64,000 bases of DNA, from contig NHZP01000014.1 of assembly GCA_003313425.1 (NCBI GenBank), positions 1 through 64,000 on the forward strand, given 5' to 3'. The position numbers were made by a program, and so were the translations under genes. The DNA is from Pseudopyrenochaeta lycopersici. Taxonomy: Eukaryota; Ascomycota; Dothideomycetes; Pleosporales; Pseudopyrenochaetaceae. Under the pieces are notes generated by a model. That model made no database searches and had not been told where the DNA came from. It was given only the letters and a program-made list of their open reading frames with translations. Positions within the stretch are counted from its first letter, which is position 1. Each line of letters starts with the position of its first letter. Shown piece after piece: positions 1-11,754 of the stretch.

Positions 1-1
1 A

Positions 2-439
2 TCTCCACCATATTCAACCTAGCAACCTGCAACACCATGCCATTGGAGCTTTAACCCAAGCAGTAGCAGGCACGCAGTGATTCAGACCCACACTCTACTT
101 CATCCGCACGTACCAGAACACTGGCATGGTCATCAGGTATCGCAGTATACACCAAGTCACCACAGCTCACAGTATTACGCCTCTCCTCAGTCATCTTCTC
201 CTCAATGCTGGGCTCCACAGTCAGGGCATCAGTACTATGCTCGGCAACTACCCCCACAGACGTACGCTCCTCAGCAGCCTTCGATCCATCAATATGTTCA
301 ACCACCCTCGCCTCAACGGTTTTCTTCTCCGCAATCTTCAAGCCCGCAGTTCCCAGCCGCAGCGGCTCCACCACAGTAATGCGCACCTCAATCACAACCT
401 ACCCGACATTATTCTTTCGATAGGCCACGGACCGCCCTG
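2..439 (+). pseudogene. Gln/Pro/Ser/Tyr-rich protein fragment, decayed
   Basis: One frame reads as a low-complexity protein rich in Q, P, S, Y and H (blocks such as YYASPQSSSPQ) from the left edge to the TAG at about 437-439. It is interrupted by an in-frame TAG at 20-22 and a TAA at 377-379. Beyond the second stop the same Q/P/R-rich composition continues for about 19 codons. Both stops fit C-to-T change in CAG/CAA codons, as expected for RIP-like decay. No domain is recognisable. It may be the 3' end of a larger gene lying to the left, or a chance compositional frame; the opposite-strand frame has no coherent composition. Confidence 0.35.
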
Positions 440-1500
440 AGGCCGCCATAGCTCATACCAGGATCGGCTTCGCAGTACCGGCCGCCTCACCACCATCAAG
501 CTCCGGAAGTTAGAATGTCCTCACAGACAAGACACGAAGCTACGCATTAGCATACATTAGCAGTTAAGAAACGAAATAATGGTGGCGTGTCGTGCTGCTG
601 GATGGAAAACACTTATGATTATATCAAATAAACTAGTCTCGGTTGTTCGCATGTCCGTATTTAAACTAGGAAGGCGCACCATCAAAAAGGGCTGCTTGGC
701 CTTCCAAAGCTAAGCCTACAAGTGAGTTTGAAGGTGGACTACATTTAGAGACTGAATGCATGTGTACTTCGGTGGTCAGCATGCGTGCCTATCCTCCTTT
801 TCTTTTACTTTCTCTACATACAGTATTACGTCAAAAGTTTCTTCCGCCTACCTAAAATCCCCACCAAGCCCCACCAAAAACTTACCTTTTTGCAGCCACT
901 TTTCTAAACAATTATATATTAAAATTGTCTAAAATCCTATAATAAGAGAGAGAATTATATAAATATATATATCCTAATTTATTATAACAAAATTGGTTTA
1001 TTAACTAGAAAGGCACGTAGGAGGAGAGAAAAATTATAAAAATTTTGCAAAAAATCGCGATTTTACATATACATTTAAAGGTTTTTAAATTTTCTTAACT
1101 CTCTTACACTACTATTTAATAAAACTAATCTTTTAAGCTTAAGAATAATATTAGATATAACCTAGATATATTCTTATCTTACTCTAGATTTTAGAGCAAT
1201 TTTAATATACAGTTGTGGCAGAAATAAGTTGCAAAGTTAACTAGTTTTGGTGTAAAATCGCTTGAGGGAAGAAACTTTTGACGCGTGACTGTAAACAGCC
1301 CAACCCACGTAAAAACCATGTTGAATGGAAAGGAAAAATCTGAAAAATGCTGTTTTAACCGCCTACAATGCTCAACACGCCATCTTTGAAGTTGCACGTC
1401 GCCAGTCTCAGGGACAGACAAGATTCTAGCAACAGATCGGGAGGCTAGATCATTAACAGTTCCGTAGTCAGAGTCCATATTGCCTCATATCACGTCAAAC
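440..1500. other. AT-rich decayed intergenic DNA
   Basis: No gene is supported. Positions about 900-1190 are very AT-rich, with runs such as ATATAAATATATATAT, typical of RIP-mutated fungal repeats. I see no terminal repeats or recognisable protein similarity. Confidence 0.5.
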
Positions 1501-1529
1501 TTGACTGTGCTCGTTCATTCTTTATACGA

Positions 1530-1893
1530 ATGGATTTGGTCTTCGTGTTTATTCTTATTGCCACCCCCACCTTTGCCCTGGGTGTTAAGGCACCTAGCGT
1601 CGATGTCCATCTCGGCTGTTGGAGTTACGATACCAGCGAGAGATATCCTTCCTGTCTCACCAATAGCTTCGAACTCCTGTGCTAACGTCCACAACTTGGA
1701 CTTTAGGGCCTTAGCAAATAGCTCTTCGTCGACTGGCGCAATGTTCCCATGCGGAGTGCAGAATGGCCCTTGCTTGGGAAAGTCAATGTGTACAAGCCTC
1801 GATCGACGGCTGGAACGGATATCGCTTGTCGACAGGGATCTTGATTGTTGGCGATAAGGAAGGTGATGGCTCGCTTCAATGTATTGTGCATCC
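1530..1893 (+). pseudogene. Possible small secreted protein, exons unclear
   Basis: An ATG at 1530 opens a frame whose first 18 residues form a convincing signal peptide (MDLVFVFILIATPTFALG), followed by a Cys-containing stretch that stops within about 50 codons. A branch-point-like TGCTAAC and a TTTAG acceptor follow at about 1680-1708. A second frame downstream carries Cys residues and a motif DGWNGYRLSTGILIVGDKEG (about 1810-1865), as in a compact extracellular domain. The pieces could be exons of one small secreted protein or parts of a pseudogene. I cannot fix the donor site and do not recognise the family. Confidence 0.3.
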
Positions 1894-1899
1894 GAAGGT

Positions 1900-4280
1900 G
1901 GGTTGAACTGAAATGATGTAATTACTATAAAGATATGGACAAGAGTCGCGTCACTGATATTTGAAGGTCGGGTACTCTGGATTTAGTCAGCAGGAGAATG
2001 GAACTTACAGCAGCTATCACTATGATTTATGTGGGCGGTGGTCATTAATGCGACGAAAGCTCTACTTGCCTGTGATCTGGATTTGGTCTTTTCAGCACTG
2101 TGGAGGGCCATATTGTGCTATTATAGGGTGGCAGTTGCGGCCACAGCATGAAGACACCTTAGTAAAGAATCTTAATCCAACGTCTTCTCCGTCAATGCAG
2201 AGCTTGGGTCTGGCGATGTGATATTGTCTACAGAAAAAGGGGCTTTCGACAGCTTGGTCTTCTTTGATGTACATAGCTAGGTGCATATGAGAATCCATCT
2301 AGAGCATGCGAGCTCACTTTTCGTGGGGGGGTGGGTGCGGTATGAAATCATGACCGATAATGATGCACCCCACTAGCATCATGCAGGCTGTGAGTACGTC
2401 AAAGAGAGCCAATCATTGTAGATCTCCAGGAAGGCCCATGTCTAACCATCTATGCAAATTAAGTTTATCGCCGCAAGAACCAAGCGGGGCTAACGAGATG
2501 ATGCGAGAGACGGTTGGGCTAGTGCTGTTCAAGCGCAGCGAAGGTTTTAGCGGCGACGTTTAAGCACGAAATGCGCATGGGAGCCTTAATGTCGCTTGTA
2601 TCTGTGAAATAATTGCGTTTCCTGCGTCCAACGTGTGCTCCCTGGTCGAGAATATGAATCTGGGTTTCTTACTACACGGCACCGAATTTATGATCGCTGT
2701 TCGATCCTATACCTAACTCAATCTCGGTCCTGTTCCCCGCCTCAACCTCCTGTGTCTCGGCGTTTGTTGAGCAGCTCAGGTCCAGCGAAGAACTTCCCAG
2801 TGCGTTTTTATATGTGGGGATAGTAACTTTAGGGTCGGGGAACTGGGGCCGAAAGGTCTGCTAGGACGCCTCAGGTTAGCCTCAACGGTAGAGGTGTCAC
2901 TATCACCGATCGTTCGATCTCAGCCCTAGTGGAGATGAGGATCTCCCGCACTTGCTGTCCAACTAGAGAGAGGCTGAAATCCGCACGGACTAATTGCAAC
3001 AACATTTCATGTAGCTGGACGCCACATGGCTTCAAATAATAGGAGATCAAGCAAACCCCCACATTCAGTCTTTAATTTTTGATTTCGTTGCTTGATATCC
3101 CCGCGGAGTACTCGTAACACTGTTACATTGAAACACTTAAACAATAATCTACCGTAGCATGAAATGGTATGCATGCGTGCTTTCCCGCTTCCCCGTCTGC
3201 CCAGAAGCTGCCACCAATCCAGCCCAGACATAGCAGTGCGAGCGTCTCTGACTCGAATTAGAGGCTCCGAGGAGCTAGGTGACGAACTTACGGACGCTAT
3301 TAAGTGGTTCTAAGATGGGTATGATGCTCAACACCAGGTCTGGTCATGCCAAGGCCGTATCCTGCTTGCCCTGGTACTAAGACGGTATCTTGTTCTCTGT
3401 ATTAGAAATTATCCTACTTACCAAATGCCCGCCTATAGGTATCCTTGAATCTTCAGATTCCATTTTGGATTCGGAAACAGACCAAATGGGACGAGGCTCT
3501 TCCAGACAACTAGCCCGTAATATTCAGCGAAATTCACTTATTTGTCACTCTAGAGGCTCGCCTCTTTCGGGGGAGATTGACTTTCGCAGGTATAAAACGT
3601 CTTGTATCCGTATTTATCCCAGACGTAGTCGACAGTATCTAGAAAGTGGCGACATTCGTGGCGGCACTTGAGGCCGCCGGGAGTGCAAAATGATTTTCAA
3701 AGGAAGATTATTGGGTTCGGAGAAGATATTTCGAACCACCTAAAAGACATATTGATGATGTTGTTATGATTTATCGCATGTTGCTGTAGCTCAGAAGGAA
3801 GTAGCTCGCTTAGTGCTTTCCCATACTTGTGCCGAAGAGGTGGTGGAACGAGGATATCACAGCGCTAGAGGAAGCTGTGCGCGTACTGGAGGAACAATGT
3901 TAATGCGATGCGGCGGTACACAGGACAGAATGCTGAGCTGCGCGATACAGGAACGCGGGTGAAGAGGAAGCTGTATCCTCCGACGTCTGAACGGGAGGCA
4001 CTCTCACGGGCAGTTGCGTCTTTTAAAAAGAGCGCTGCTCCCGCTGCATAACGGGATGCCAATTATGGTTTATAATCAGCGTCGTAGCCTTAATTTCATG
4101 GTGCTGCCCAATCTCTACAATAGAGTTAAGATACTTCCCTAGCCGCTTCCTTTGTCCACCAGAACACGAATTGCTGGCACTTCTATTGCCTTTGGCACTT
4201 AATAATGACATAACCTCGCCGTTTGCATTGCCACCACCTTCAAAATGTTGTAACCCCCCGAATCACAACATTCAACATCT
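1900..4280. other. Decayed intergenic DNA
   Basis: Only short frames without coherent similarity are present. Around 3830-3900 the plus strand encodes VPKRWWNEDITALEEAVRVLEEQ before a stop. The WWN motif resembles the stretch after the endonuclease of fungal LINE elements, but this is too short to call. Nothing else is recognisable. Confidence 0.4.
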
Positions 4281-4961
4281 ATGCTCTATGCTACGCTTCC
4301 TATTTCTACGCCTGCTTTACCCTGTAATGCTTCATCATTGAACGCTGCCAAGCCTTCTACTGCCATTTCCATTCCAAACTACCACCATATTCTGGTTGTC
4401 ACCGGACCGGCTGGGTGTGGGAAGAGCACTGTTGCCAAATTTCTGGCTGAACGTTATGGCTTCTTCTACATCGACGGTGATGACGGGAGTCAAATCCGAA
4501 TGTCATTTCGAGGCAACTCTCACACATTCATAGTTCCATCCTCGGCGAACATTATGAAAATGGTTAACAATATTCCCTTGGAGGACACTAATCGGTAAGA
4601 CTGGCTGGTTCTCTTGCGAGACGAAGCGCTGGTCGATTTGAAGAAGGAAGCTAAAAGTGTCGTCATTACTTGCTGCGCCCTTAAGAAGAAGTATCGAGAT
4701 GTCATTCGTACTGCTCGACTGTACGTTGAGGATTCAAACACCAATGTCTACCTTGCTTATCTCCGTGCCAGCAGGGAAATGCTGCTGGCCCGCGTTGGCG
4801 CTAGAAATGGCCACTACATGGACGATTCGATGGTCGTTAGCCAACTCGCTGCGCTCAACGAACCAGACGAGGACGTGACCAAGAGACTGAAGGATGTAGA
4901 GATTATTGATGTAAACGGCGGTCAACTGGAGGTCGAGAAGCTCGCAACCATTGCTGTTTGA
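4281..4961 (+). pseudogene. Gluconokinase-like P-loop kinase, interrupted by a stop
   Basis: The product resembles thermoresistant gluconokinase (GntK family), which phosphorylates gluconate to 6-phosphogluconate in the cytosol. Visible motifs are the P-loop GPAGCGKST, DGDD, SANIMKM, IPLEDTNR, DWL, VVITCCALKKKYRD and RNGHYMDDSMVVSQL, in family order. A 45-bp intron (4489-4533, GT-AG, phase 1) would restore the GDD-x-PSSANIMKM spacing. A TAA at 4596-4598 sits where the family usually has Trp, just before DWL, so the gene looks inactivated; TGG to TAA needs two G-to-A changes, which fits RIP. The stop is part of a perfect donor-like GTAAGA, and a 63-bp in-frame intron ending at AAAAG would bypass it but delete the DWL block. 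Start chosen at the first ATG before the P-loop. Confidence 0.65.
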
Positions 4962-6558
4962 GGAAGTTAGCTGGCCTTGAAGTTTTTTCTCCTTCCTCGA
5001 TTCTTCCTAGGATTGTGTCCTAGCGTTCAGCAAATATAGTATACTCTTGTAACAGGAGAACATTGGATGGGGCATTGGATTTCACATCTTGTTGGGCGAA
5101 TTGCGGGACTATTCTAGAGCGAGGTCGTCATACTGATGCAGTTATGTGAATTGGCTATTTCGAAACCTACTGGATGCTGCTAAGCTTGTGGTTCGAGCTT
5201 GTGCATGTGTTTTGCTGTAAAACCCAAACTGCACATCAAGGCTTTGATGTGGAAAGAGGCATTGAAGACCCAGATTGTCCGGGAGAAAGTTCAGGTCATG
5301 ATATGCCGCGCCTGGGCCATCTGCATGTGGATGGGCGGCGGCTGAGGCCGCCGCAGACTTTGCCGTTCGGCCAGCCGCTCCGCATCTGCAGATAAGGTTG
5401 CGTTTTCTTATCCCATAGAGCCACAACGGGCGAGGACTACGTGGTATCACGAAGTGAATGTATCAAAGCGGTGAAAGCATATATTGGAGGAGGCCCCGTC
5501 CTGGTGTGGCGCACTGTCGATCGACAATATTTTTGCGCACTAAGAAGTTTGAAATCCACTTCCCCGCCTTAATAACGACGCGGTGCGCTGATTTAAATCG
5601 ATCCTTTCCGGCGTTAGTCTCCCTCCCTGTACAGATTGCTTCCATTCTTGTGGCGGAAAGGGTTACACAGACTGCAGGCTGGTCTTAGGCTTCTCCCACT
5701 TACACTCATACCCGACTAAAAAGAAAGACAAAGAGAGGAGAGTTTTGAGCGGCAGCTTGTTCAGATTAGAAAGACAACTGTACAGGGAGGGAGAGCGTAG
5801 CCTGTCCCCTTCCCCTCCCCTTGCTTTTCAGTCACCGAACAAGCAGCCACAACGGGCTACATAGTGAGCAGGGCCGTGCGGGGCGACTATTTCCTCGAAT
5901 TGCAGATCGACGATCATGAGAAGCTGTTGGGAACATTAGAGGTCTGTATAAATATGGCGGTTGGTTAGCATTGCTATCACATGCGATGGACAGACTGTGA
6001 TGTTATTGGCGGCGTATAGTTGGCCAACGAAGTCAGCGCTGGCACGAATGCGGGCTCTGGCCGTAGACTGATGGCTGCACTGCTGCCAGCACTGTTGCAC
6101 TGCGTCCATGGAAATCCCCAAACATTGGCCTTAGAGACGCGGAACTGCCCGCTGGTCTACTCGCCTGTCGACTGTGAGCGGACCGGCAAAATGTCATCTA
6201 TAGAGATACATATCGCTTTCATCAGACGCCTTCGAAGGGAAAATAAACTCGAAAAGCAGAGGCCGCTCGCTTTCGCAGTATTCTATGCACACATAGAAAT
6301 CGGCTAACGTCTAGAGAGCGAACGAGCAATTATAAGGTTGATTATCTATAAAGTAGCATATTCATATATTGCAGGTTTCCGCTTCAGATCGTATCCACGC
6401 CCACTTTTCGTCGTTAGACCTCGTCCGCCACCAGGGGGACTAGTCGAAGCCATTCCCCAAAAGAGTAAGGGTCCCGCTTTCAAAAATTCTCTATATAGCT
6501 ACCGGAATTAACAGCTGAGAGCGAACTAAGAATAGGATAGCTAATGTTCATAATATTT
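4962..6558. other. Intergenic, no supported gene
   Basis: Short frames only. Around 5875-6300 a frame reads GDYFLELQIDDHEKLLGTLE and might splice (GTCTGT donor at about 5942) into a second frame starting at about 6020, but no family is recognisable. A purine/pyrimidine-rich stretch lies at about 5715-5830. Confidence 0.35.
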
Positions 6559-6566
6559 TATGCAGG

Positions 6567-7639
6567 ATGTCCTCAGCAAAGCGGAGACATCCTCCAGTAC
6601 ATCATCTCGCCACCTTCTTAGTCTTTCACCGGTTGCCTTACTGCATCTGCCTTGCTTACGTCCTGCGTTCGGGGTTCTCCTTACATCGGTTCGTTCGCAT
6701 TCGAAGAACCTCCACTGCCCGATGTCAGACCGTCCATGCTATCGAGGCTAGAAGGGCTCTATCGACACCTCCTCAATGCCCAAACCTGAGGGGAAACAGC
6801 ACATTTCCTATGTTCTTAATCCTATCAATGGATTGGGTGGAACAGTAACTGGATCCTTCGGAAATGCCGTCCACGGTACAAACGCAGCCCTTGCAAAGTC
6901 TCACCCCCATTACATACAAGGAGAAAATGAAACCTTCAGTGTTCCCCAACCCCTACCTTCGGCGCGGCCATTAGGTGCAGAATTGCCCCAAAGCCTCAGA
7001 ATTCTCAATCTCCCAACAAGCACCGTCAATACACATCGGCCACCCTACTTGACCGCGGGCACTCGTCCAATTGACTTAGTGACCTCAGCGTGGGGTATAT
7101 CTACTCCTCCTGCAGGAGGCCGGGCTGCATACTTTCCCACAGTGCCACCCGGGCCAACAGTATTGCCAAATATGATCCGAACAGACTTTCATCGGCCAAA
7201 GGTCAATTCCTCAAGTTCACTGAGCAGCTATAGAAGCATGCAGATCATGACGATCAGAACCGAACAAGGACTTCCTGTCCGAATTCCGGTTGATGTTCGA
7301 GCAGGTTCTAAAGCTGCTGATGAGAAGAGAAGACGTAACGCAGGCGCATCAGCTCGATTTCGCGCCCGAAGGAAGGAGACGGAACGCGAAATATGTAGGA
7401 AGATATCTGAATTAAAGGAACAACTTTGTTACGCGCGCGAAGATGTCGAATACTATCAAAGCGAAAGGGACTTCTTCAGATCTATCGTACTCCAACAACT
7501 GGGCGCAGAAAAGCTGTGCATAAGGCCCCGGTCGCCCCGTTTAATGCGAAGATCAGCTGCGCCCTCCAATGCGCCATCAGATACCAGTGGTGGCTCTGAG
7601 GATCGTATTTCCGTGATTGACAGTATGAATAACCACTAA
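6567..7639 (+). CDS. bZIP transcription factor, N-terminus frame-broken
   Basis: The intact frame 6776-7639 (287 aa) has a C-terminal basic-leucine-zipper: basic region DEKRRRNAGASARFRARRKE at about residues 183-202, then a coiled coil (ICRKISELKEQLCYAREDVEYY) and a Ser/Pro tail. The N-terminal part is disordered. It should act as a nuclear DNA-binding regulator; the RRNAGASARFR signature marks one large fungal bZIP subfamily, target unknown. Upstream, three frames carry protein-like sequence in series: MSSAKRRHPPVHHLATF from 6567, then a leucine/proline-rich stretch, then EEPPLPDVRPSMLSRLEG, which joins SIDTSSMPKPEG of the main frame only if one G is removed from GAAGGGCTC at about 6750. A TGCAG acceptor directly precedes 6566. 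The gene may therefore be a 5'-frameshifted pseudogene, or translation may start at 6776. Confidence 0.7.
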
Positions 7640-9005
7640 TACCAACAACTAAGGTGCTATATCACATACCACTTCTCAAATACCCTGCGACTCGGAGGTA
7701 TTTAACCATGCAAGAGGCGTCGGAGAAAAAGAAAGCAGTGCATCGACTGGACCTTGTCTGCACTTAGGTATGTCAAAACCTTGCGGGTGTAAGAGTTATT
7801 AGGTGGGCGAGAATTCTCACGAGTGTTTTCCGGCGATGCTGGATTTTAATCCCTGATAACAGAAATAAGAAGCCTAAAGCTCACGTGAGTCCATATGCAA
7901 GAACACCAGAATTTTTGCACACCTGCATCTCCTCAAAACAACGCTTTTAGCAGATAATGTTCTAGGATAACAAGAAGAGTCCTATGATTTATATTTAGCA
8001 ATTTTTTCTAAAGAGGACAACCTAGTCTTCTTGCTAACGAAGGGAGAGATAAAAAAGATGCCTCTCTTCTGCATAGACCTCTGATTGGCTACCTGTTAGA
8101 CCCCGTTTAGCGAAAGCTCCAGGCTTCTTAAATTTGATCTTTTTAGGGCCTCTCTTCTAAAGCCCTGAAGAGACGCGATAGCGATAGCGAAGTGCTGCCT
8201 ACCCACAGCGTACCGGCAGCCAGAGCGGCCTCAAATGCGAGCGCGCTGGTACTCAATGAAAGGAACAACCTTCAGCCCGCCTGGTTGCCAAGCCAGCACC
8301 AGAAGACCTCGCCGAGCGAATAGCCGATCGCGCAATAATATCGCCGTACTAGCTTCCGCATCCCCTCAGACGATAACGGAACCGAGCTCAGGGCTGAAGA
8401 CCCCGCCGCCCCGGAGGAGTGAGGAATGTCATGGAGCGGCTGGAAGACGGGTTGGACAGAGGCTGGATACCCGGCGAGCTGCGGAAGCCAATCGAGGAAG
8501 ACCAGGACTTTGGATACCAAAGAATTGAGCGTCATGCCTGGGGCCTCTAGCAAATCTCGCCTCCTCGACCGCAAAGCCGATTTCACACTCTCTTTCTCCC
8601 ACATGCCATCCCCTGGTTTCGAAAGTCTATACAGCCAAACGCGCAAGGCGGATGGTGTGGCAATGCACTCCTGGCGGCTTCATCACCAGGCTTGGAAACA
8701 GTGGTAGATAGGGAATTATTACGCCAAGCAGTGGTTCGGAAAAGGTTATACAAAAAGGCTGAAGAAGATAATATACTTATTTAGGCCTCTAATGCTTATG
8801 TCCATAGCTGCCTTAGGGATCGGCCACTTATCCCGATATTCCTCTTTCCCCTTTCGTGCATGGCGACCTCGCATTCCTCGTATTGACCGCCAAGAGAGAC
8901 TCAAGGACAAGATAATTATAAATCTTGCCGTGCCGGTCTCAGTAGACATATAGCGAACTCCACGTTTTCCATCGCACCACGCTGCAGCAACACCGAGTAA
9001 GAAAC
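7640..9005. other. Intergenic with a possible protein relic
   Basis: About 7640-8200 holds nothing recognisable. About 8426-8770 on the plus strand reads VMERLEDGLDRGWIPGELRK, a stop, then a Gly/Ala/Arg-rich continuation to ELLRQAVVRKRLYKKAEED. It looks like a decayed coding relic of unknown family with in-frame stops. Confidence 0.3.
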
Positions 9006-10098
9006 ATGAAGCCTGAACTCCGGATTGTCTGGCTTGCCGTGCTCCTCGTACCAAGAACTTCTGCATCGGAGGTAGACCCTATATCAAACCTTCGGCCTAA
9101 TAATATTACTGGACTGGCCTATTATCTGTACAGATATACTGGATCGTAGGTTTCCATAATGATCGGGCGGTAGGCGGCTTTTTTTTAATAAAGGTAGGTA
9201 CTATAATGGAACGACGACGATACGGATTCAGCCTCAAGACTGGGTAGAAGATGACCGATGCGACACATTCTCCTCGACGCCGATAGAGATTACATACCAG
9301 AATTCTCTTCTCGGAATCCTGAAGTCGAACGGGTATTATAGAGAAACAAATCCCGATGAAGCAAACACCCTTGCATTCCTATTGAAGTTCTGGGAGGAGG
9401 GCCTGAATATCGAGCCAGCCAGTTCTAGTAGCGATGGACCGATCAATGATATATCTACGATTGCGTCGGAGCAGTAAAACTCCTTCTATCTTCCCGCCGT
9501 GTTCCTGCTAACCATTTCTTGTAGGATGGAGAGAAACGCCAAGCCAATAAACATTGGATACCCAACTTTCTGGAGAATAAATTCGAGCCACATAGCCGAC
9601 TCGAGCTACTCATTTCAGGGCTATAGGAACGCAACCAACTCTCCTCAATGGCTGGGTTTTAACTCGTCCCAATGCGAATCTCCAATGCTCGCTGAGTACG
9701 GAGGATGGATGCTTGGGTTCGATCCCGAGGAAGATCCCGAGGGTGATCCATGGGTTCTCAATGTTACCGACTTTCCCCGAGTCAGTGCCCGATTTGATGA
9801 CAACAGCGCATCACTAGAGATCAAAGGCATGTACGGAGGGAATACGGATGTTGGTGAGAATGGCGTTAAAAGCTATCTCGGCGGTCCAATCACTATCAGT
9901 TTCGTTGGACGATTGGATGAGAACCGTTCAGATCAGATCCTGTCCAATACAAATGGGACGCCGATTTGGAACCAGACCTTGGGCTACACGAAGACGATGA
10001 CTGGAGAGACCATTACACAGAGCGCAGCGATTACAGCGACTGTGAGTATATGGGTTCTTGGGGTAGGGACGTTGGTTACGTTGTACTATAACATCTGA
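9006..10098 (+). CDS. Secreted/GPI-type N-glycoprotein, three exons
   Basis: Exons 9006-9145, 9198-9473 and 9525-10098 join in frame (990 nt, 329 aa). Introns are 52 bp (GTAGGT...GGTAG) and 51 bp (GTAAAA...TTGTAG, branch TGCTAAC). Exon 1 begins with a signal peptide (MKPELRIVWLAVLLVPRTSA), and the protein ends with a hydrophobic segment (VSIWVLGVGTLVTLYY) after a Thr/Ser-rich stretch. That fits either a GPI-anchor signal or a single membrane helix with a minimal tail. At least seven N-glycosylation sequons are visible (NIT, NSS, NAT, NVT, NRS, NGT, NQT). I recognise no catalytic domain. The exon structure is my inference, but both splices keep the frame and remove stops. Likely a cell-surface or wall protein of unknown role. 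Confidence 0.7.
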
Positions 10099-10286
10099 GT
10101 CTAGAAATTGAAGAGCCACACGCCCTGTACCCGTCACAAAAAATCACATCGGCCCCCAGCGTTCGAGCCACCCACAGCCCCAGCTATTCTTTAAATAGTG
10201 CCCGCCGCGACGCGCCTGCGACGCGGCTAATACGCGGGCGGAATTTAGAAACGTAGTATCCACGCACATGCCTACGACCTAAATAG

Positions 10287-10457
10287 TGTTAAAAGGACAC
10301 CTAGATAAGAGGAAATAGAGCTAATTACAGGATTATCTAGGAGGCTAGATACCTATATATACCAAGGAGGCTGGTAGTAGCCTCAGAGGGGGCTGGTGGC
10401 TGGTAACCTTGTTCTCAGCCTAACCGCCTTCAACCTAAGCTGTCTCGCACTTTAACA
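10287..10457. repeat. Solo LTR with 5-bp target-site duplication
   Basis: A 171-bp sequence starts TGTTAAA and ends TTTAACA, a perfect 7-bp inverted terminus of the TG...CA type. It is flanked on both sides by AATAG (10282-10286 and 10458-10462), the 5-bp duplication expected of LTR-retrotransposon integration. A TATA-like CTATATATACC lies inside. No internal retrotransposon sequence is attached, so this is a solo LTR left by recombination between two LTRs; the superfamily cannot be told from the LTR alone. Confidence 0.75.
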
Positions 10458-10462
10458 AATAG

Positions 10463-11750
10463 ACAGGAAAGGTCTTGGCAAAAGCTAAGTGCTCTGTTTG
10501 GCTCAAAAATATTAGCCACTTGCCCAGATAGTTCCACAGCAACAGCTACACATGACTGTCGGGAAGACGGCCAATATCGGAGGAACACATCGATCGGCGA
10601 GGATAGTCGGCACCAATAGACTAAATTATCCGATTACCGTCAAATAAGTCATGAATTTGCCTATCAATGTAGTGATTTGTATAATAGAGCAGAGCCTCAA
10701 TATCCGTCGAGCCTGGTGGGGCCCCAAAAGTCCATACTGGCTCAGTCTAAATCGAGCGGTAAAGGTCGGGGAGAACTCAGATTTTATTAAGCTGTACATT
10801 GAGCAAAGGCTGGCAGCGGAACAGAGTGTGAAGAAGGATAGGTCGTAAATGCCAAAAATCATCAACAAATCCGACTCGAACCTTTCACCAGACAAAATCT
10901 GATGACGGTCAACCTTTCTGGTGTGAGCGGTCTCTAGTAATTGGATTCCAGCTATCTACCAAGGCTTGGCAGCAAAGCAGAAATTAATCAGCATTGATTT
11001 TAGGGTGTTATAACATTCGGGTTCATTGAATATAGGTCAGGAATAAAGGGTGTCTCTAGGATACTCAAGCTTGAGTTTCGGTGGTTGTATTTCCTAAAGT
11101 GCCTGCAGTGTTGCTGCACAAAAGCATGCATAGCGAGAATAGTAATAAGAAGCCTATATAATATTAGACCGCGTCTATGTCTGTGCGTGCAACGCCTAGT
11201 ATTTTACAATGCCCGGAGCAAAGATAACTAAACAATACTGGTATCGGCATTACACTTTCGGGCCGCGCCTAGTACAAGGGTATCCGACGAGCACCCGTTA
11301 TCTACTCAACTCCAACCCCTTCTCCCTCCTAACACTGAACTTCATGAACTTCTCATTCTAACTCTCCGGACCCCCACTCTATGACCTGACCGTCCTACAC
11401 CTCATAGTCCTTCAGTACCGACTTGTCGTTATTCTTGGCACCATCACCCTCAATCTTCATCTCCTGCCGAGAATACAGCCTGTGAGCTGCAAATTCGTCT
11501 GATCTCTACTCCATCTATGAGCAAGCATTGCAATAGTTGCGCGCCATCGCCAATCTTGCATTTGGGGCCGATGACGGACTCTTTGATGTTTATCTTCTCA
11601 GCTAATTATTATCTGATAGGTTTGGGGCTGCGGTGCTCGCTTGTATGCGGCGCTGGCTTATAAACCTCGTCAATGGATTTACTAAATTTTACATAACCTC
11701 CTCTCCTCTTTTTAAGTACTTTAATTACAGCGCTATGTTCACCTGAATTA
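10463..11750. other. Decayed intergenic DNA
   Basis: No gene or structured repeat could be supported. Frames are short and lack domain motifs. About 11609-11750 lies directly downstream of the HET gene and probably carries its 3' end. Confidence 0.4.
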
Positions 11751-11754
11751 CTGC

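Noticed and set aside
5142..5450. 102-codon minus-strand frame
   Set aside because: No domain, no signal peptide, and an equally long frame on the other strand; not enough to call a gene.
8235..8707. Two 93-97 codon plus-strand frames and a 124-codon minus-strand frame
   Set aside because: No motifs; they overlap one another and the more protein-like third frame has stops.
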